A stretch of 64,000 nt of DNA, from assembly GCF_963576675.1 (NCBI RefSeq), contig NC_088918.1, forward strand, positions 30,847,501-30,911,500, written 5' to 3'. The DNA is from Euphorbia lathyris. Its lineage: Eukaryota > Streptophyta > Magnoliopsida > Malpighiales > Euphorbiaceae. This document shows, piece after piece, positions 21,720-33,990 of this stretch. The translations under genes and the position numbers were made by a program. A model generated the notes under the pieces. The model had not been told where the DNA came from. It did no database searches and worked only from the letters and a program-made list of their open reading frames with translations. Each line of letters opens with the position of its first letter. The first letter of the stretch is position 1.

Positions 21720-23147
21720 AATCTCCACACTTAATCTTTTGCTAGTCCCGAGCAAAATTTCACTGAATTTATTCTCTAACTAATCTCTTTATGAAAATAA
21801 AACATATATCTATGTATTACCTTTTAAATTAGTTAAGCCGAAAAGACTAGCTTCGCATGGCAAATTTATACGAAAAATATCAAACTAACTTAGTATAAAT
21901 ACGATATATCATTCGTCTTGTATTTCCAATTTCGAATTGAAGCATTCGGGACGAAATAAGCACGCATGTTATTGAGTTTTTCATCTCAAGGCATTTCAAA
22001 GCACTAAAATTTTCTTTCCCAAACCTAAACTAATATATAAGATATATTAAAATGAATAAGTACTTGATTTTAATTTATTTGCTTGGTTACGCCCGAAATA
22101 AGGGTGGTTTCAACCGTAACCTTGTACTTATTTTATTGCTTTGTGTTTGCTTAAGAGGTACCGACCATGGCATGGGTGGACGCAATCGTTACTTTAAACT
22201 TATACACGCTTGTTTTTTTTTTAAACGTTCCTTCCATACCTCGATTGTGATAAGGGTGGTCGCAACCGTGGCCAAAAGTAAACGGTACTTAATTTTCTTC
22301 CCTTTCATACCTCGATTGTGATAAGGTTGGTCTCAATCGTGGCCAAAAGTTAAGAATTCAACTAATCGATTAATTAACATGAATTATTAAATTGTAACTT
22401 GGAAAAAAGAAAAATAGCACATTCATCCTATATTGACTTAAAATTCAACATGTATTATGGCTAAAATTTCCTTAAAAACTTCAATTGGTGTTAATGTAAG
22501 ACGAAATCAAACCGAGCTAAAATTGTTAGTTCAATTTAATGCCTATAAACCTAATTGAAAATTTAAAATAAGATTTATTGTATCATGAATTGCATGATAT
22601 AAAATAGAGATTGAATAAAGAATTTTTACTTAAATACATTCACTCGAGACAATTTTACTTAAAATCGTATCGGAGATTTGTGAAAAATTTAAAAAAATAT
22701 TACCCGTATAGAAATATTATTTCTAACGATAATGATAACCTAAAAATAATCATAAAAACTTATGATTAATTTTCTAAAAATATATGAAAATGTTAAGTTA
22801 TTGTGAAAAATGTTTTGCAATATATATATGTGTTGCATTTGCATGAATATCATTCGTTGCATTTATTATTTGTTGTGCAAAATAATATCTTTGTTGAATT
22901 TATTCGTATTTCGTATTTATGTAGAAATTGATATATGTATGTCTCCTCCCACACTTAAATTGGACCATGTCCTCATTGGTGCAAAAAGAATGGAGAAAAT
23001 ATAGAATACGAAATAAGGCATACGAAACAAAGAGTTAAATTAAGCAAATGAAACATTCAACATAAAAGTAAAAATTGTACCAAACATAATAAAAGGAAAA
23101 TGTATCAAACATATAACAAGATAAAAATAAAATGAAAGGAAAACAAC
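21720..23147 (-). other. 3' non-coding interior of the minus Athila-like element
   Basis: AT-rich sequence between the third-ORF remnant and the 3' LTR, colinear with 58447-59844 of the plus copy. It holds a degenerate repeat (22090-22365) containing ATAAGGGTGGTCGCAACCGTGG and related hairpin-forming units. Short open frames here lack coding character. Confidence 0.7.
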
Positions 23148-23283
23148 CTAAGCATGAGGTGGTGAATCGGGAGGTGTAGGTGACGTCTCCACATTGCGGC
23201 GTCGGAAAAAGGAAAGCATCCGATGCCGAGTCGATCGATGTTCACGCCTCAAAAGGTTGGGGTTGTCATTCATCACCATATTG
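23148..23283 (-). pseudogene. Remnant of third ORF B in the minus Athila-like element
   Basis: The last about 45 codons of ORF B survive ([20 protein letters not shown] onward, ending PDSPPH-Ala-stop). They match 58313-58446 of the plus copy and are joined directly to the RNase H tail. The rest of the ORF, ORF A and integrase are missing. Confidence 0.85.
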
Positions 23284-26200
23284 TTTATCTGCATACCAAT
23301 GTGATATAAAACTTTTCATTTGATAGAGATGTTCATCAGGGAAATCATCTCGTATACCGATAGTTTCACCTATAGGACCGTTTTCATCTTCAAGTCTCGA
23401 TAGATGATCGGCGACAAGATTTTCAACTCCCTTTTTGTCTTTAATTTCTATATCAAATTCTTGTAACACTAAAACCCATCTAATTAGACGTGGTTTTGCA
23501 TCCTTTTTAGCAAATAAATATCTTAATGCTGCATGATCAGTATAAATAATAACTTTCGAACCTAATAAATATGACCTAAACTTGTCACATGCAAAAACTA
23601 CGGCTAACATTTCTTTTTCTGTTGTGGTGTAGTTTAATTGTGCACCAGACAGTGTGTGACTTGCATAATAAATGACATGAAGTTTCTTATCCTTCCTTTG
23701 ACCTAAAACACATCCGACAGCTAAGTCACTTGCATCACACATAATTTCAAATGGTAGATCCCAATCAGGTTTAGGAATAATAGGAGCACTGACTAAAGCA
23801 GTTTTCAATGTTTCGAAAGCTTTAAAATCAAAGGTTGAATCTTTCATGAGTAAATTAGTAAGTGGTTTGGAAATTACAGAATTTTTTTTAATAAATCTTC
23901 TGTAAAAACCAGCATGTCCTAAGAATGATCTTACTCCCTTAACAGTAGTTGGAGGGGGTAATTTTTCTATTACCGAGGTTTTTGCTCTATCTACTTCTAA
24001 TCCTTTTTCAGAGATTTTGTGACCTAAAACAATTCATTCGTCAACCATGAAGTGACATTTTTCCTAGTTTAATACCAAATTTGTTTCTTCACACCTGGAC
24101 AAAACTTTATCCAAATTTTCTAGGCATGAATCAAAAGAATCTCCATAAACTGAAAAATCGTCCATAAAAACTTCCATGATATCTTCAATGAAATCATTAA
24201 AAATCGCAGTCATACAACGTTGAAATGTTGCAGGTGCGTTACATAGACCAAAGGGCATTCTTCTATATGCAAATGTTCCGTAAGGGCATATGAAGGTTGT
24301 TTTATCTTGGTCATCCGGGTAAATGTATATTTGAAAGAATCCGGAGTAACCGTCAAGAAAACAATAGAAAGCATGACCAGCTATCCTTTCGATCATTTGA
24401 TCAATGAAAGGAAGAGGAAAATGATCTTTCCTAGTTGCTTTATTTAAATTTCTATAATCTATACAAACCCTCCAACCAGTGGTGGTTCGTGTAGGTATTA
24501 ATTCTCCTTCTTCATTCCTTACAACTGTTATGCCTCCCTTTTTAGGTACACAATGGATTGGACTAACCCATTCACTATCCGAGATAGGGTAGATGATTCC
24601 ATTGTCCAAAAGTTTAGTAATCTCATTTTTTACTACTTCTTTCATATTCGGATTTAGGCGTCTTTGCCTATCCGCTTTAGGTGGCTTATCTTCTTCTAAG
24701 TGAATTCTATGAATTACAATACTTGGATTAATACCTTTTAAGTCTGAAATTTGCCAACCCATACTTCCTATCCTATTTCTAACAACTTCTTTCAATTTCT
24801 CTTCTTGGACTTGTGTCAACTTGTTAGAGATAATTATAGGTAGAGAATCGCCTTCGCCTAAGAAAGCGTACCTCAAATGACCTGGTAATTCCTTAAGTTC
24901 TAATTTAGGTGGAACTACAATTGAAGGCGAAACTGGTCCATCTTCTCGAATCAAAGGTTCTGGGTCCTTATCTTCTAGTTCCTCACTCATTATAGGTTCT
25001 ATTATTTCTTCTTTTTGAACAATGTCATTTACACATTCTTCAATTAAATCAAGTTTCATACAAGCGAAATCCTCCATAGGATATTTCATCGCTTGATTCA
25101 TATCAAACTCGATCTTATCATCTCCTATTCGTAAAACTACTTTCCCTTCCGACACATCAACTAGAGCACGTCCCGTGTTCATGAACGGTCTACCAAAGAT
25201 TAGCGGACAATTTACATCATAAGCAAAATCTAAAATAACGAAATCGGTAGGAAAAATAAATTTGTCAACTTTAACTAAAACATCCTCAATTATACCGTAT
25301 GGTCTTTTAGTGGTTTGATCCGCTAATTGTAAAACCATATTGGTACGTTTGATGTCTTCTTCTAAGCCTAACTTATTGAATATAGATAATGGCATCAAGT
25401 TAATGCTTGCTCCTAAATTACAAAGACAACTTGGGAATTCTATATCTCCCAATTTACACGGAATGGTAAAACATCCGGGATCTTTGAGTTTTGTGGGCAA
25501 ATTGCTTGACACAATCGAACTGCAATCTTCAGTTAGTGAAATGGATGAAATCCCTTCCCAACTGATTTTCTTTGAAATTAAATCTTTGAGGAATTTTCCA
25601 TAGTTGGGAATTTGCGTAATTACATCCATAAACGTCAAATTAATATGCAAATTCTTAAGTTTGTCTAAAAATGTTAAAAGTTGTTTATCATAGTCCTTGT
25701 TGCGGACTTTGTGTGGAAAAGGTGGTTTGGGTACAAAAGTTTTTGTACTAGAGTCAATCGGTGCATCTTTTTGTTTTAATGTATCTTCTTTGGGTTTTGG
25801 TAAATCAGTTCCAGGTAAAGTCGAATTTCCGGGCATTTCCGGGCCTAAGTAATTTTTCCCTGAACGAAGAGTGATAGCCTTAACATGCTCTTTCGGATTT
25901 TCTTCCGTATGGCTTGGAAGACTTCCCTCTTTGCGGGATGGAATTGATTTAGCGAGTTGTCCAATTTGAATCTCCAAATTATGGATGCTAGATGATTGGT
26001 TTTTAATAAGCTGATCGAATTTATTTTCGATCTGTTTAAAACCATCATCGTGATTACTTATTTTTTCGCTCATCGCATCAATGAATTTGTCGATTTTAGA
26101 AGATAAGGTGCTAAACGTATCTCTTGATTCATTTTGATAATTAATAGTACGATTTTGATTAGCATTAACATTATTTTTATTATCTCTCCAGTTAAAGTTA

Positions 26201-26646
26201 TGATGATTTCTCCATCCAGGATTATATGTATTGGAATAAGGGTTATTAGTTTGGTTTTGCCCTTGGACAAAGTTTACCTGTTCAATTTCACTCATACCTT
26301 CGTAATCCACATCCGTTTGGATTGGTTGACCATTAGGATCACACGGTGCCATAAACCTATCAATTTTGTGCGACAAGGCAGAAAATTGGGCTTGCAACAT
26401 CGCTACTGGATCAAGATTCACTATACCTTTAACTGATGATGTTGTTGAGGATGATGGTTTCGCTGATGGTAGGTGTCCATGTTCCGCGGGCCACATACTG
26501 CTGTTGATTGCCATTTCCTCCAAAAGTTCTCTCGCTTGGGCAGATGTTTTCTTAATGAATAACTCTCCAGACATAGCATCCAATGAACCTCTAGTTGTAG
26601 GATTTAGTCCATTATAAAATGTTTGCATTAAAAGTTCAGCGGGCAA
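23266..26646 (-). pseudogene. Minus Athila-like gag C-terminus, protease, RT and RNase H
   Basis: One frame runs from 26646 to 23266 with a single TAG near 24064 (Trp expected before EKCHF). Domains in order are: an Asn-rich gag tail (PYSNTYNPGWRNHHNFNWRD), the protease motif CNLGASINLMP (the catalytic Asp reads Asn), RT ([34 protein letters not shown]), and RNase H ([35 protein letters not shown]). A 15-bp in-frame deletion removes about five residues before KAFETLK relative to the plus copy. After HLYQMKS the frame runs into the deletion joint. The protease mutation and lost integrase make it inactive. Confidence 0.88.
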
Positions 26647-27277
26647 TTGGTGGTGTGGGCATAAACGTTGAAGTTCTTTAAAACGTTCCCAAGCCTCATA
26701 AAGAGTTTCATTATCATTTTGAGAAAAAAGATGTTAACTCTTTAATGACTCTTGCGGTTTTTGCTAAAGGAAAATTTTTTGATAAAAATGCTTGGGCTAA
26801 TTACTCCCAAGTCTCAATTGATGCGGCTGGCATAGAAGTTAACCATTCTTTGGCTCGATCCTTCAAAGTAAAAGGAAAAAGGCGAAATTTGATTGCTTCT
26901 GCAGTTACATCAGTAATTTTAAAAGTGTCACAAATTTCTAAGAAATTTATCAAATGGGTGTTAGGATTTTCGTTAGGTAACCCGTAAAACGTTACATTTT
27001 TTTGCAACATATTAAGCAACGCAGGCTTAATTTCAAATTGATTTGCATTGATTTGGGGTCTAACTATACTGTTTGTTACACCGGCCACTCCTGGCCTAGC
27101 GTAATCCATAAGTGTGGCCATTACTTCTGGCTCGGTAATTTTAGTTTTTATTGGGGTTTGGTTTTTCTTTTTCTTTTCTTTCTTGTTCTTTTTAAGGGTT
27201 CTTTCAATATCTGGGTCAATAGGATCTGGTGACGTGCCCGAACTTCGAGAATTGCTCATGAACTTGAAATTTCGCAC
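26647..27277 (-). pseudogene. Minus Athila-like gag N-terminus
   Basis: It starts at the ATG at 27277 (MRNFKFMSNSRSSGTSPD) and holds the Retrotrans_gag core (FRLFPFTLKDRAKEWLTSMP). It stops at a TAA near 26798 (Gln expected after SIETWE), and a one-base T-run insertion near 26730 shifts the frame before joining the 26646 frame. Gag builds the cytoplasmic particle. No CCHC knuckle is visible in this lineage copy. Confidence 0.85.
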
Positions 27278-27431
27278 GAACCGAAACTACCTACAAAACA
27301 GAATTTGAAAAATAAATATGTTAGTAATTGAAAATAATTAAAAATATAAAAGTTTGAATAAGTATGAATAAACCAAGATTCGTAATAAAACACGAAAAAT
27401 TTAAAATTTAGTCAAAAAAAATTTTGGCGTA

Positions 27432-27449
27432 TCCCCGACAACGGCGCCA
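27432..27449 (-). other. Primer-binding site of the minus Athila-like element
   Basis: On the minus strand TGGCGCCGTTGTCGGGGA, differing by one base from the site in the plus copy (49282-49299), six bases inside the 5' LTR end. Confidence 0.85.
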
Positions 27450-27455
27450 AAAACT

Positions 27456-28970
27456 TGTTGAGCGATTTCCGCAAGTGCACGGTATACGCTTGTAGTAATA
27501 AAAGATATCGATCCCACAGGGAACACTTTTTTAAACAAAACTTATTTATAATCGGTTAAATTTACTTTAAGGTTTATAATATGAAAAAAAATCGTTTAAT
27601 CGGTTTTGGTTTTGAAATTGCTAGAATGAGAATTAGATTAGAATATGAAGATATTAGAAAATATCTGATTTAAGAATGAATTTGCAAAACAGGAACGTTT
27701 TAGTACTTTAGAAAAGTAAACAAGTATTTTTGTTTGCATTAAGCAAAGAAACAACTTTAAACTTTGTACGAATTATAAAGATGAAATAAATGACGGAACC
27801 TCTAATTAATAGGCTTTGAACGCGACAAAACCCTTATCCGGGATAATTGCCCTTAACCAAATTAAAACTCTACCGAGATAATAATTTGCCTAAGTGTTCA
27901 ACAAAGTTTCCTTGTAAAGATTTGAATTAAATACATTTTAATGAAAACACCAGCATCAATCCACTTCGGCTCATTTACCAAAGTGCTGCATAAGAATCTA
28001 TCGAATAGAACAGACTTTATTAGATGAAATATAAATTGATACAATTTTACAGAGAACATGGAGCATTGAATTCTTCGACGGCGTGCAAGTGAACGAGTTG
28101 TCAATCCTTTCCTTGGGTTTCGTTCGAGTTTGTCAGGCTCAGGGGCGAATCCTCTACTCAATCTTCTCGCTGAATCTTCGTAATAGAGATTGGGTCGGTC
28201 TACTACCAAAATGAAAACTAAACTGGAACAATGTCTAAACGCTACTGAATTTGTTATTAATTTGTAAACAATGTGTGTACATCATATTGCTTTTGAACAT
28301 AATCTAAATCTAACTTCTGAATCATTTGATTCGGAACTTCTGCATAAATTCTACACTAATCTCTTTCTTCTACACATATAACATTATATTCTTCCTTCAA
28401 CTCTCCATCAACTCTTTATTTATAGATGCTGAAGAGTCTTGATCGAAGTGTCGTGTCCATTGTGAAGAGACGTATCCATTGTGAAAGGACGTATCCATTG
28501 TGAAAGGACGTCTTTATCCACGCGAACGAACGCGTTTCGTTGAAAACGAAAGTGTGTAACATGCTTCTAAAATCTCCTGCTCGTACCGAGATTTATCAAA
28601 TTCACTACCGAGAATGGGGGAGCATCAAATGCACTTCAGACGAAGGGGAAAAGTGACTGACGACGCGTGTCGCGGCCGTGAAAAGGGAAAGCCGCGGTCG
28701 CGGCACGGAGCATTTTTTGTTTTTCAGCCCTCGTTCGTGTCCTCGACTTGGCGTTATTAATTTTCGTCGTCTTCAACTCTTTTTGTAGGGCTTTTCTTCT
28801 ATTTTCGAGCTCTTTTTACTCCTATTTGGATTTTACCAAATATTTATGTACCTTGCATGAAAGAAACATATTCGAAAGTAAAAGCTTTCTAAATAGGTAT
28901 AAATAGCATAAATTCGTAGCAATATTGATGTAATTATTGATGATATTATAGGTGTATTTTAGGCTTAACA
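27456..28970 (-). repeat. 5' LTR of the minus Athila-like element
   Basis: Direct partner of 20205-21719, same length. Ends TGTTGAGCG...GGCTTAACA in window sense. Contains the same palindromic GC block (near 28662-28706), here reading GTCGCGGCCG at the first half. Confidence 0.92.
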
Positions 28971-28975
28971 GTTGT

Positions 28976-31361
28976 CTATTGACTTACCATTTTCGTCGGC
29001 GCAGAGGACAGTGTCAGTGCCCATAGGGGTAGATATTGACTTGCAATTCTCAAGTTCATACTTCTTCAATATCTCCTTAGCATACTTAGTTTGACTGATG
29101 AAGATGCCATTTTTCCCTTGTTTGATTTGAAGTCCAAGGAAGAAGTTGAGTTCTCCCATCATTGACATTTCAAACTCAGTCTGCATCTGCTTACTAAATT
29201 CCTTACACATGGACTCGTTAGTGGCACCAAAAATAATGTCATCAACATATATCTGAGCCAGTAGGGTATCTTTACCCTTCCTCTTAATGAATAAGGTTGT
29301 ATCAGCTTTACCTCTGACATAATTTCTAGTCAGCAGGAAACTGGTCAGCCTCTCATACCAAGCACGTGGTGCTTGTTTGAGACCATACAGAGCCTTTTTG
29401 AGCTTATAAACGTGGTTTGGGAACTTAGGATCCTCAAACCCTGGAGGCTGATTAACATAGACTTCCTCGTTTATAACTCCATTAAGGAATGCACTCTTAA
29501 CATCCATTTGAAATAATTTAAAGTTCATATAACTTGCATATGCACATAAAATTCTTATAGCCTCTAGCCTTGCCACTGGGGCGAAGGTCTCACCGTAGTC
29601 AATACCTTCTTGCTGACTGTAGCCTTGAGCTACAAGTCTTGCTTTGTTCCTGACCACGTTCCCTTGTCCATCTAGCTTGTTGTGGAAGACCCATCTTGTT
29701 CCTATGGTCTTCTGGCTTCTTGGATTTGGCACTAAGTCCCATACTTCATTTCTTCTGAACTGATCAAGTTCTTCTTACATTGCACTCATCCAGAACTCAT
29801 CGTGCTCAGCTTCAGAGAAGTTATTTGGTTCCTAAACTGAGACAAATGCTACGTTGCTGAGGTATCTCCTGAGTTGATTTCTTGTCATCAGGGTGTTTTC
29901 AGCAGCATCAAGAATGGCACTTTCTGAGTGTCCTCTTGGTATTCTGATCTCTTTTGGAAGAGTGATGTCTTGAGCTGGTTGTGTTTCAACAATCTCTGCA
30001 GGTATAGATTGGTCAGTGAAAACAATTTGAGTTTCGCTTTTACCTTTGGTCAGCCCTTGAGGTAGTGACTCAGCGGCTGTTTCTTGGTCAACGGGTGCTG
30101 AGTATGGATCATCCTCAGTCAGTTGCTTATCTTTTCCTGCAGGGTTAGTTTCATCGAACTCAACGTGTACTGACTCTTCTAGGACCTGAGTTCGTTTATT
30201 GAAAACTCTATATGCTTTGCTGTTTGTTGAGTAGCCTAAAAAGATAGCTTCATCAGCTTTTTAATCAAACTTAGCAAGGCTGTCTTTGGTATTTACAATA
30301 AAACATTTACAGCCGAAGGCACAAAAGTATCCAATGTTGGGATTTCGTCCTTTCCAAAGTTCGTAGGGAGTCTTCTTTAATATGGGTCTGACTAGAGCCC
30401 TATTAAGTATGTAGCACGCTGTGTTGTCAGCTTCTCCCCAAAAGTATTTTCGAAGCCTATGCTCACTCAGCATTGTCCTGGCTATTTCAACCAAGGTTCT
30501 ATTTTTCCTTTCAACTACCCCATTCTGTTGAGGCGTTCTAGGAGCAAAAAAATTATGGTCAATGCCGCTGGCTTCACAGAATTCAACAAACTGTTGGTTT
30601 TTGAATTCTCCACCATTATCACTTCGGATGTGAGCTAACTTTAGGTCTTTATCATTTTCAAGTTTTCTTACTAAAGTTGAAAACGTCTCAAAGGTTTCAT
30701 CCTTGCTGCTCAACAAGATGATCCAAGTGTACCGAGAAAAGTCATCTACAATGACCAAGGAAAATCTTCTACCACCCAAGCTCAGCGGCTGGACTGGTCC
30801 GAAGAGATCCAAGTGTAGCAACTCTAGTGGACGCTTGGTTGAGACAATGTTTTTACTATGAAAAGACGTTTTAGTTTGTTTTCCAGCCTGACAAGCGTTG
30901 CCTAATTGATCTTTTTCGAACTTAAGTTCCGGCAGTCCCTCAACTAATTTCTTTCTTGCTAATTTGGCCAAGAGGTCCATGCTTACATGACCAAGTCTCT
31001 TGTGCCATAGCCAGGAATTTTCTTCCTTTGACACTAAGCATACATTTTTTGAAAATTTCTTTTCCAAATTCAGCATAAAGACATTATCAATACGAGGGGC
31101 AGTTAAAATCAGTTCATTTGTTTTTCCCTCGAGTATTTTACATCCAGTGTTATCAAATATAACTTTTCTCCCGTTATCACATAGTTGAGCTACGCTGAGT
31201 AAGTTATATTTAAGTCCACTGACTAGGGAGACTGACTCAATAGTAGGATTACCACCAACGGTTCCTGACCCTACTATCTTACCCTTTTTGTTGTCTCCGA
31301 AACTTACACTTCCACCTCGTTTACGCACAAGTGTGATGAATTGAGTTTCATCACCAGTCAT
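28976..31361 (-). pseudogene. copia-1 pol: protease end, integrase, RT
   Basis: After the copia-2 insertion the frame resumes at 31361 (TGDETQFITLVRKRGG). It passes GAG_pre-integrase (WHKRLGHVSMDLL) and the integrase core with Asp in LLHLDLFGPVQ, Asp in IRSDNGGEF and Glu in QQNGVVERKNRTL. After a long acidic linker comes RT ([31 protein letters not shown]), ending at ENGKSIDN where the minus gypsy begins. Stops at about 30262 (TAA, Gln expected), 29835 (TAG) and 29775 (TAA) break the frame. The integrase zinc finger lacks one Cys (GNACQAGKQ). Functions by family: particle maturation, integration and cDNA synthesis. Confidence 0.88.
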
Positions 31362-33427
31362 TGTTGGGGTTTTGTGTCCTATAGTCAATTGTTGCAGGAT
31401 ACAAACTTATTGTAAATGAATTGTTCTTTATATCATTTGTTTTAATGAGATATATGTTTTATAACTATATAAAGGCAATCCCTTTTAAGCACTAAATAAA
31501 GTCTAATAAAAGGAAATCCGTAAGTTTGTTTAAAGTGATTATAAAGTGTTCATACAAGCATGAAGTGAGACAAAACTTTATAATAAACTAATAAACTTAA
31601 AACCACCCCAAGTCAAGTGATATATTTAGGATTGATATATCACAGTTGAGACTTGTATGTAACAATGTCTTCTGTCCGACAGAAAGCTGATCTCACAAGC
31701 TTCACATATATAGATATCTGGACAGTTACATAGATCCGGTGAAACGTTGTTCATTAGGATTGGGGATCCGACTTGAGATAACAGGATGGGTAGATTCATC
31801 CTTGTCACCTGTTCATCTCAATGGTATTAATAGGTATAACTAATCCTCAGACTCAAAGGAATGTTAATTGGTCATCCTGAATTACTGAATGTGAGACTTT
31901 GATCGCGTGGTCCCACGATCCTTAACAGAGATGACTCTGGGGTGTGAACTGCAAAGGTTGGGTGTCACAGGAGGTAATGTCAGGGTAGTTATACATTGGA
32001 TTGAGCATTTATCACTCCCGATGAATGAGAGATACATCCAAGGATCGCTTGTGGAAGAGTCGACTCTAAACCCTTGCAAGGTGATAGCTTAAGAGTAGAA
32101 ATTCGGATTTCACTTAACCTATCTTTTGAGTTGACTCGGCCAATAACAAGTAAAATGAACGTCTCGCCATATGTGACTTGACATTACCCATAGTCATAAG
32201 ATTCAGTTCAAGGATGTAGTTGATAAATGATCGTATTATACCGTAACTAATACGGAAGGGTTAACGACAGAATCAACCTGTCTTCTTAACGGACTCTGGG
32301 GGAATGATTACGGACATGCCGATAACATGTTCTGTTCATCATTCCGTTATGCAAGGATTAAATATAATTCTTGAAGAAATTAATTTAATAGTTGCATACG
32401 GCCAGAAGTAGTAAGGACCTAATGGATCACACATAAGACTTGGAAACAAAAGAGAGATGGATCTGATTAATAGATGGAAGCCCAATTGAGCCCAGTAAGG
32501 CCCACATGGATAGGGGGGTCGAAATTTATATATATGATTAGGGAAGGAATTAATTTATTCCACTAATCCTAATTTGATTAGGATTATGAATTAAATTAAT
32601 TAAGAGATAATTAAAGTAGGAGTTTTAATTAGATTAATATGCTCCTATTATTATCTAACTAGGTTACTTATTATTATCCTAATTATATTAGACATATAGT
32701 AAGATAATAATTAGAAATCCTATTCTGAATTGGATTCCTATTAAGTGACCTATTCCTATCTAACTAGGTTTAGATACAACCTAATATATATACCCCTACC
32801 CTAATGAATTTCGACACACTAATTCCTCCCCCCTACAAGTGATTTTCGAAATTGCTTCTGGAGAGAGAAAGAAAGAATTCCATTCCCAAGTTCGTGGACA
32901 AGAATTCATTCGGCATTCCATCGATTGATTAATCTAATTCATCCCTCTTTCTCCTTGATCTTGTGTTGGTTAATTAGAGGTAATCTATTTTGGTTACATC
33001 TCATAAGGGTTGATTCTAATTTAACCTCACCGTGTTCACGAAAGAAGAAAAACAATCAAAATGGAGAAATTCGTTTTTCTTCGCCTACATCAGGTCAGTT
33101 CACTATTTCGAGGATTCCCGGAGATTGAACCGTCGGATCGTCGCGATTTTTGGACAGTAGCTTCTAGACACATTCTTCCACGTTTCCACCGAAGGGATTG
33201 TCGTTCGGAGGTCTGGAAGGTCTATTTCGAATAGGGGCAGATTGGTAAACAGTTTACATCTCCTTTGAAGTTGTGGGCACTTCGTTTGCAACGGTAGATT
33301 GATCATCGAAAGGTATATCTTCTTATCCCTCTTTATATGAAATAACGATTAACGGATCCTATGGTTAAAAGGAAGTAGGGTAAAATTTTTATATTTCCGC
33401 TGCTATACCTTAGTCCTATTTCCAACA
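31362..33427 (+). repeat. 5' LTR of copia-2
   Basis: 2066 bp, TGTTGGGGTTTTG...TTTCCAACA. A TATA-like TAATATATATACCCC lies near 32782-32796, followed by a probable transcribed leader. The short open frames inside are repeated in both LTRs and have no coding character. Confidence 0.92.
32782..32796 (+). promoter_or_regulatory. TATA-like box in the copia-2 LTR
   Basis: TAATATATATACCCC lies about 630 bp before the LTR end, identical in the other LTR near 44602. Likely core promoter of the element by position only. Confidence 0.4.
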
Positions 33428-33428
33428 G

Positions 33429-33440
33429 TGGTATCAGAGC
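33429..33440 (+). other. Primer-binding site of copia-2 (initiator tRNA-Met)
   Basis: TGGTATCAGAGC begins two bases after the 5' LTR, the complement of the 3' end of plant initiator methionine tRNA and the commonest primer site of copia elements. Confidence 0.9.
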
Positions 33441-33990
33441 CATCGTTAAATTCGTTATTTCATATATGAAATTTAGAAACTTTCAATAGGATTGAATGAA
33501 TATTTATGGTTAGGATTAATTAACAAATTGTTTGGTTAATTAATTCTAAAGATAAATAAGTGAAATAGATTATTCGTATGTTCCTAATTATTTCGGTTGA
33601 TAATCATTATAACAAAATCTATTAGTTTTATGGTTAGATTGATAAAATTAGTTTTATTAATTCTAAAGATAAAACGGAAAGCTATTGTAGTTTTTCCTAT
33701 TTCTGAAAATCGCTTTTCAACCGTTTTGAAAATCTGATATATATATATGTAATTTAAAATTAGTTTTGAATATAAAATATATATATATGTACATGTTTCG
33801 GAAATTAATAGTTTTCTGCTTTTGATTATCGAATGAAAATTCGTTTAAAAGTTTGTTTTTACCAAGTTGTAAATCAAAGCGTTAAATGAATTGAAATCAA
33901 AATAATTGGGACATGCATAATTGAAGTTTTGTATGGTTATATTAATCTAAGAATTAATATAAAGATACAAAACGGTTAGAAGTAAAATTA
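33441..33990 (+). other. copia-2 leader, no gene
   Basis: AT-rich untranslated leader between the primer site and the L1 fragment, with TA-repeat tracts near 33740 and 33780. Nothing coding is visible. Confidence 0.6.

Larger units (their letters stand above)
20205..28970 (-). mobile_element. Athila-like Ty3/gypsy element on minus, internally deleted
   Basis: It has identical-length LTRs (1515 bp each: 20205-21719 and 27456-28970) and the TSD GTTGT at 20200-20204 and 28971-28975. It sits between RT and RNase H of copia-1. Gag, protease, RT and RNase H are present, but integrase and the third ORFs are gone through a deletion of about 4.9 kb relative to the plus copy at 47829-61321. LTRs differ at roughly 35 positions by eye (about 2-2.5%). 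With no integrase it cannot move on its own. Confidence 0.92.

Noticed and set aside
31626..32092. Small frames on both strands in the copia-2 LTR (also at 40306-40772)
   Set aside because: Conserved only because the LTRs are young and nearly identical; no coding signature or homologous domain.
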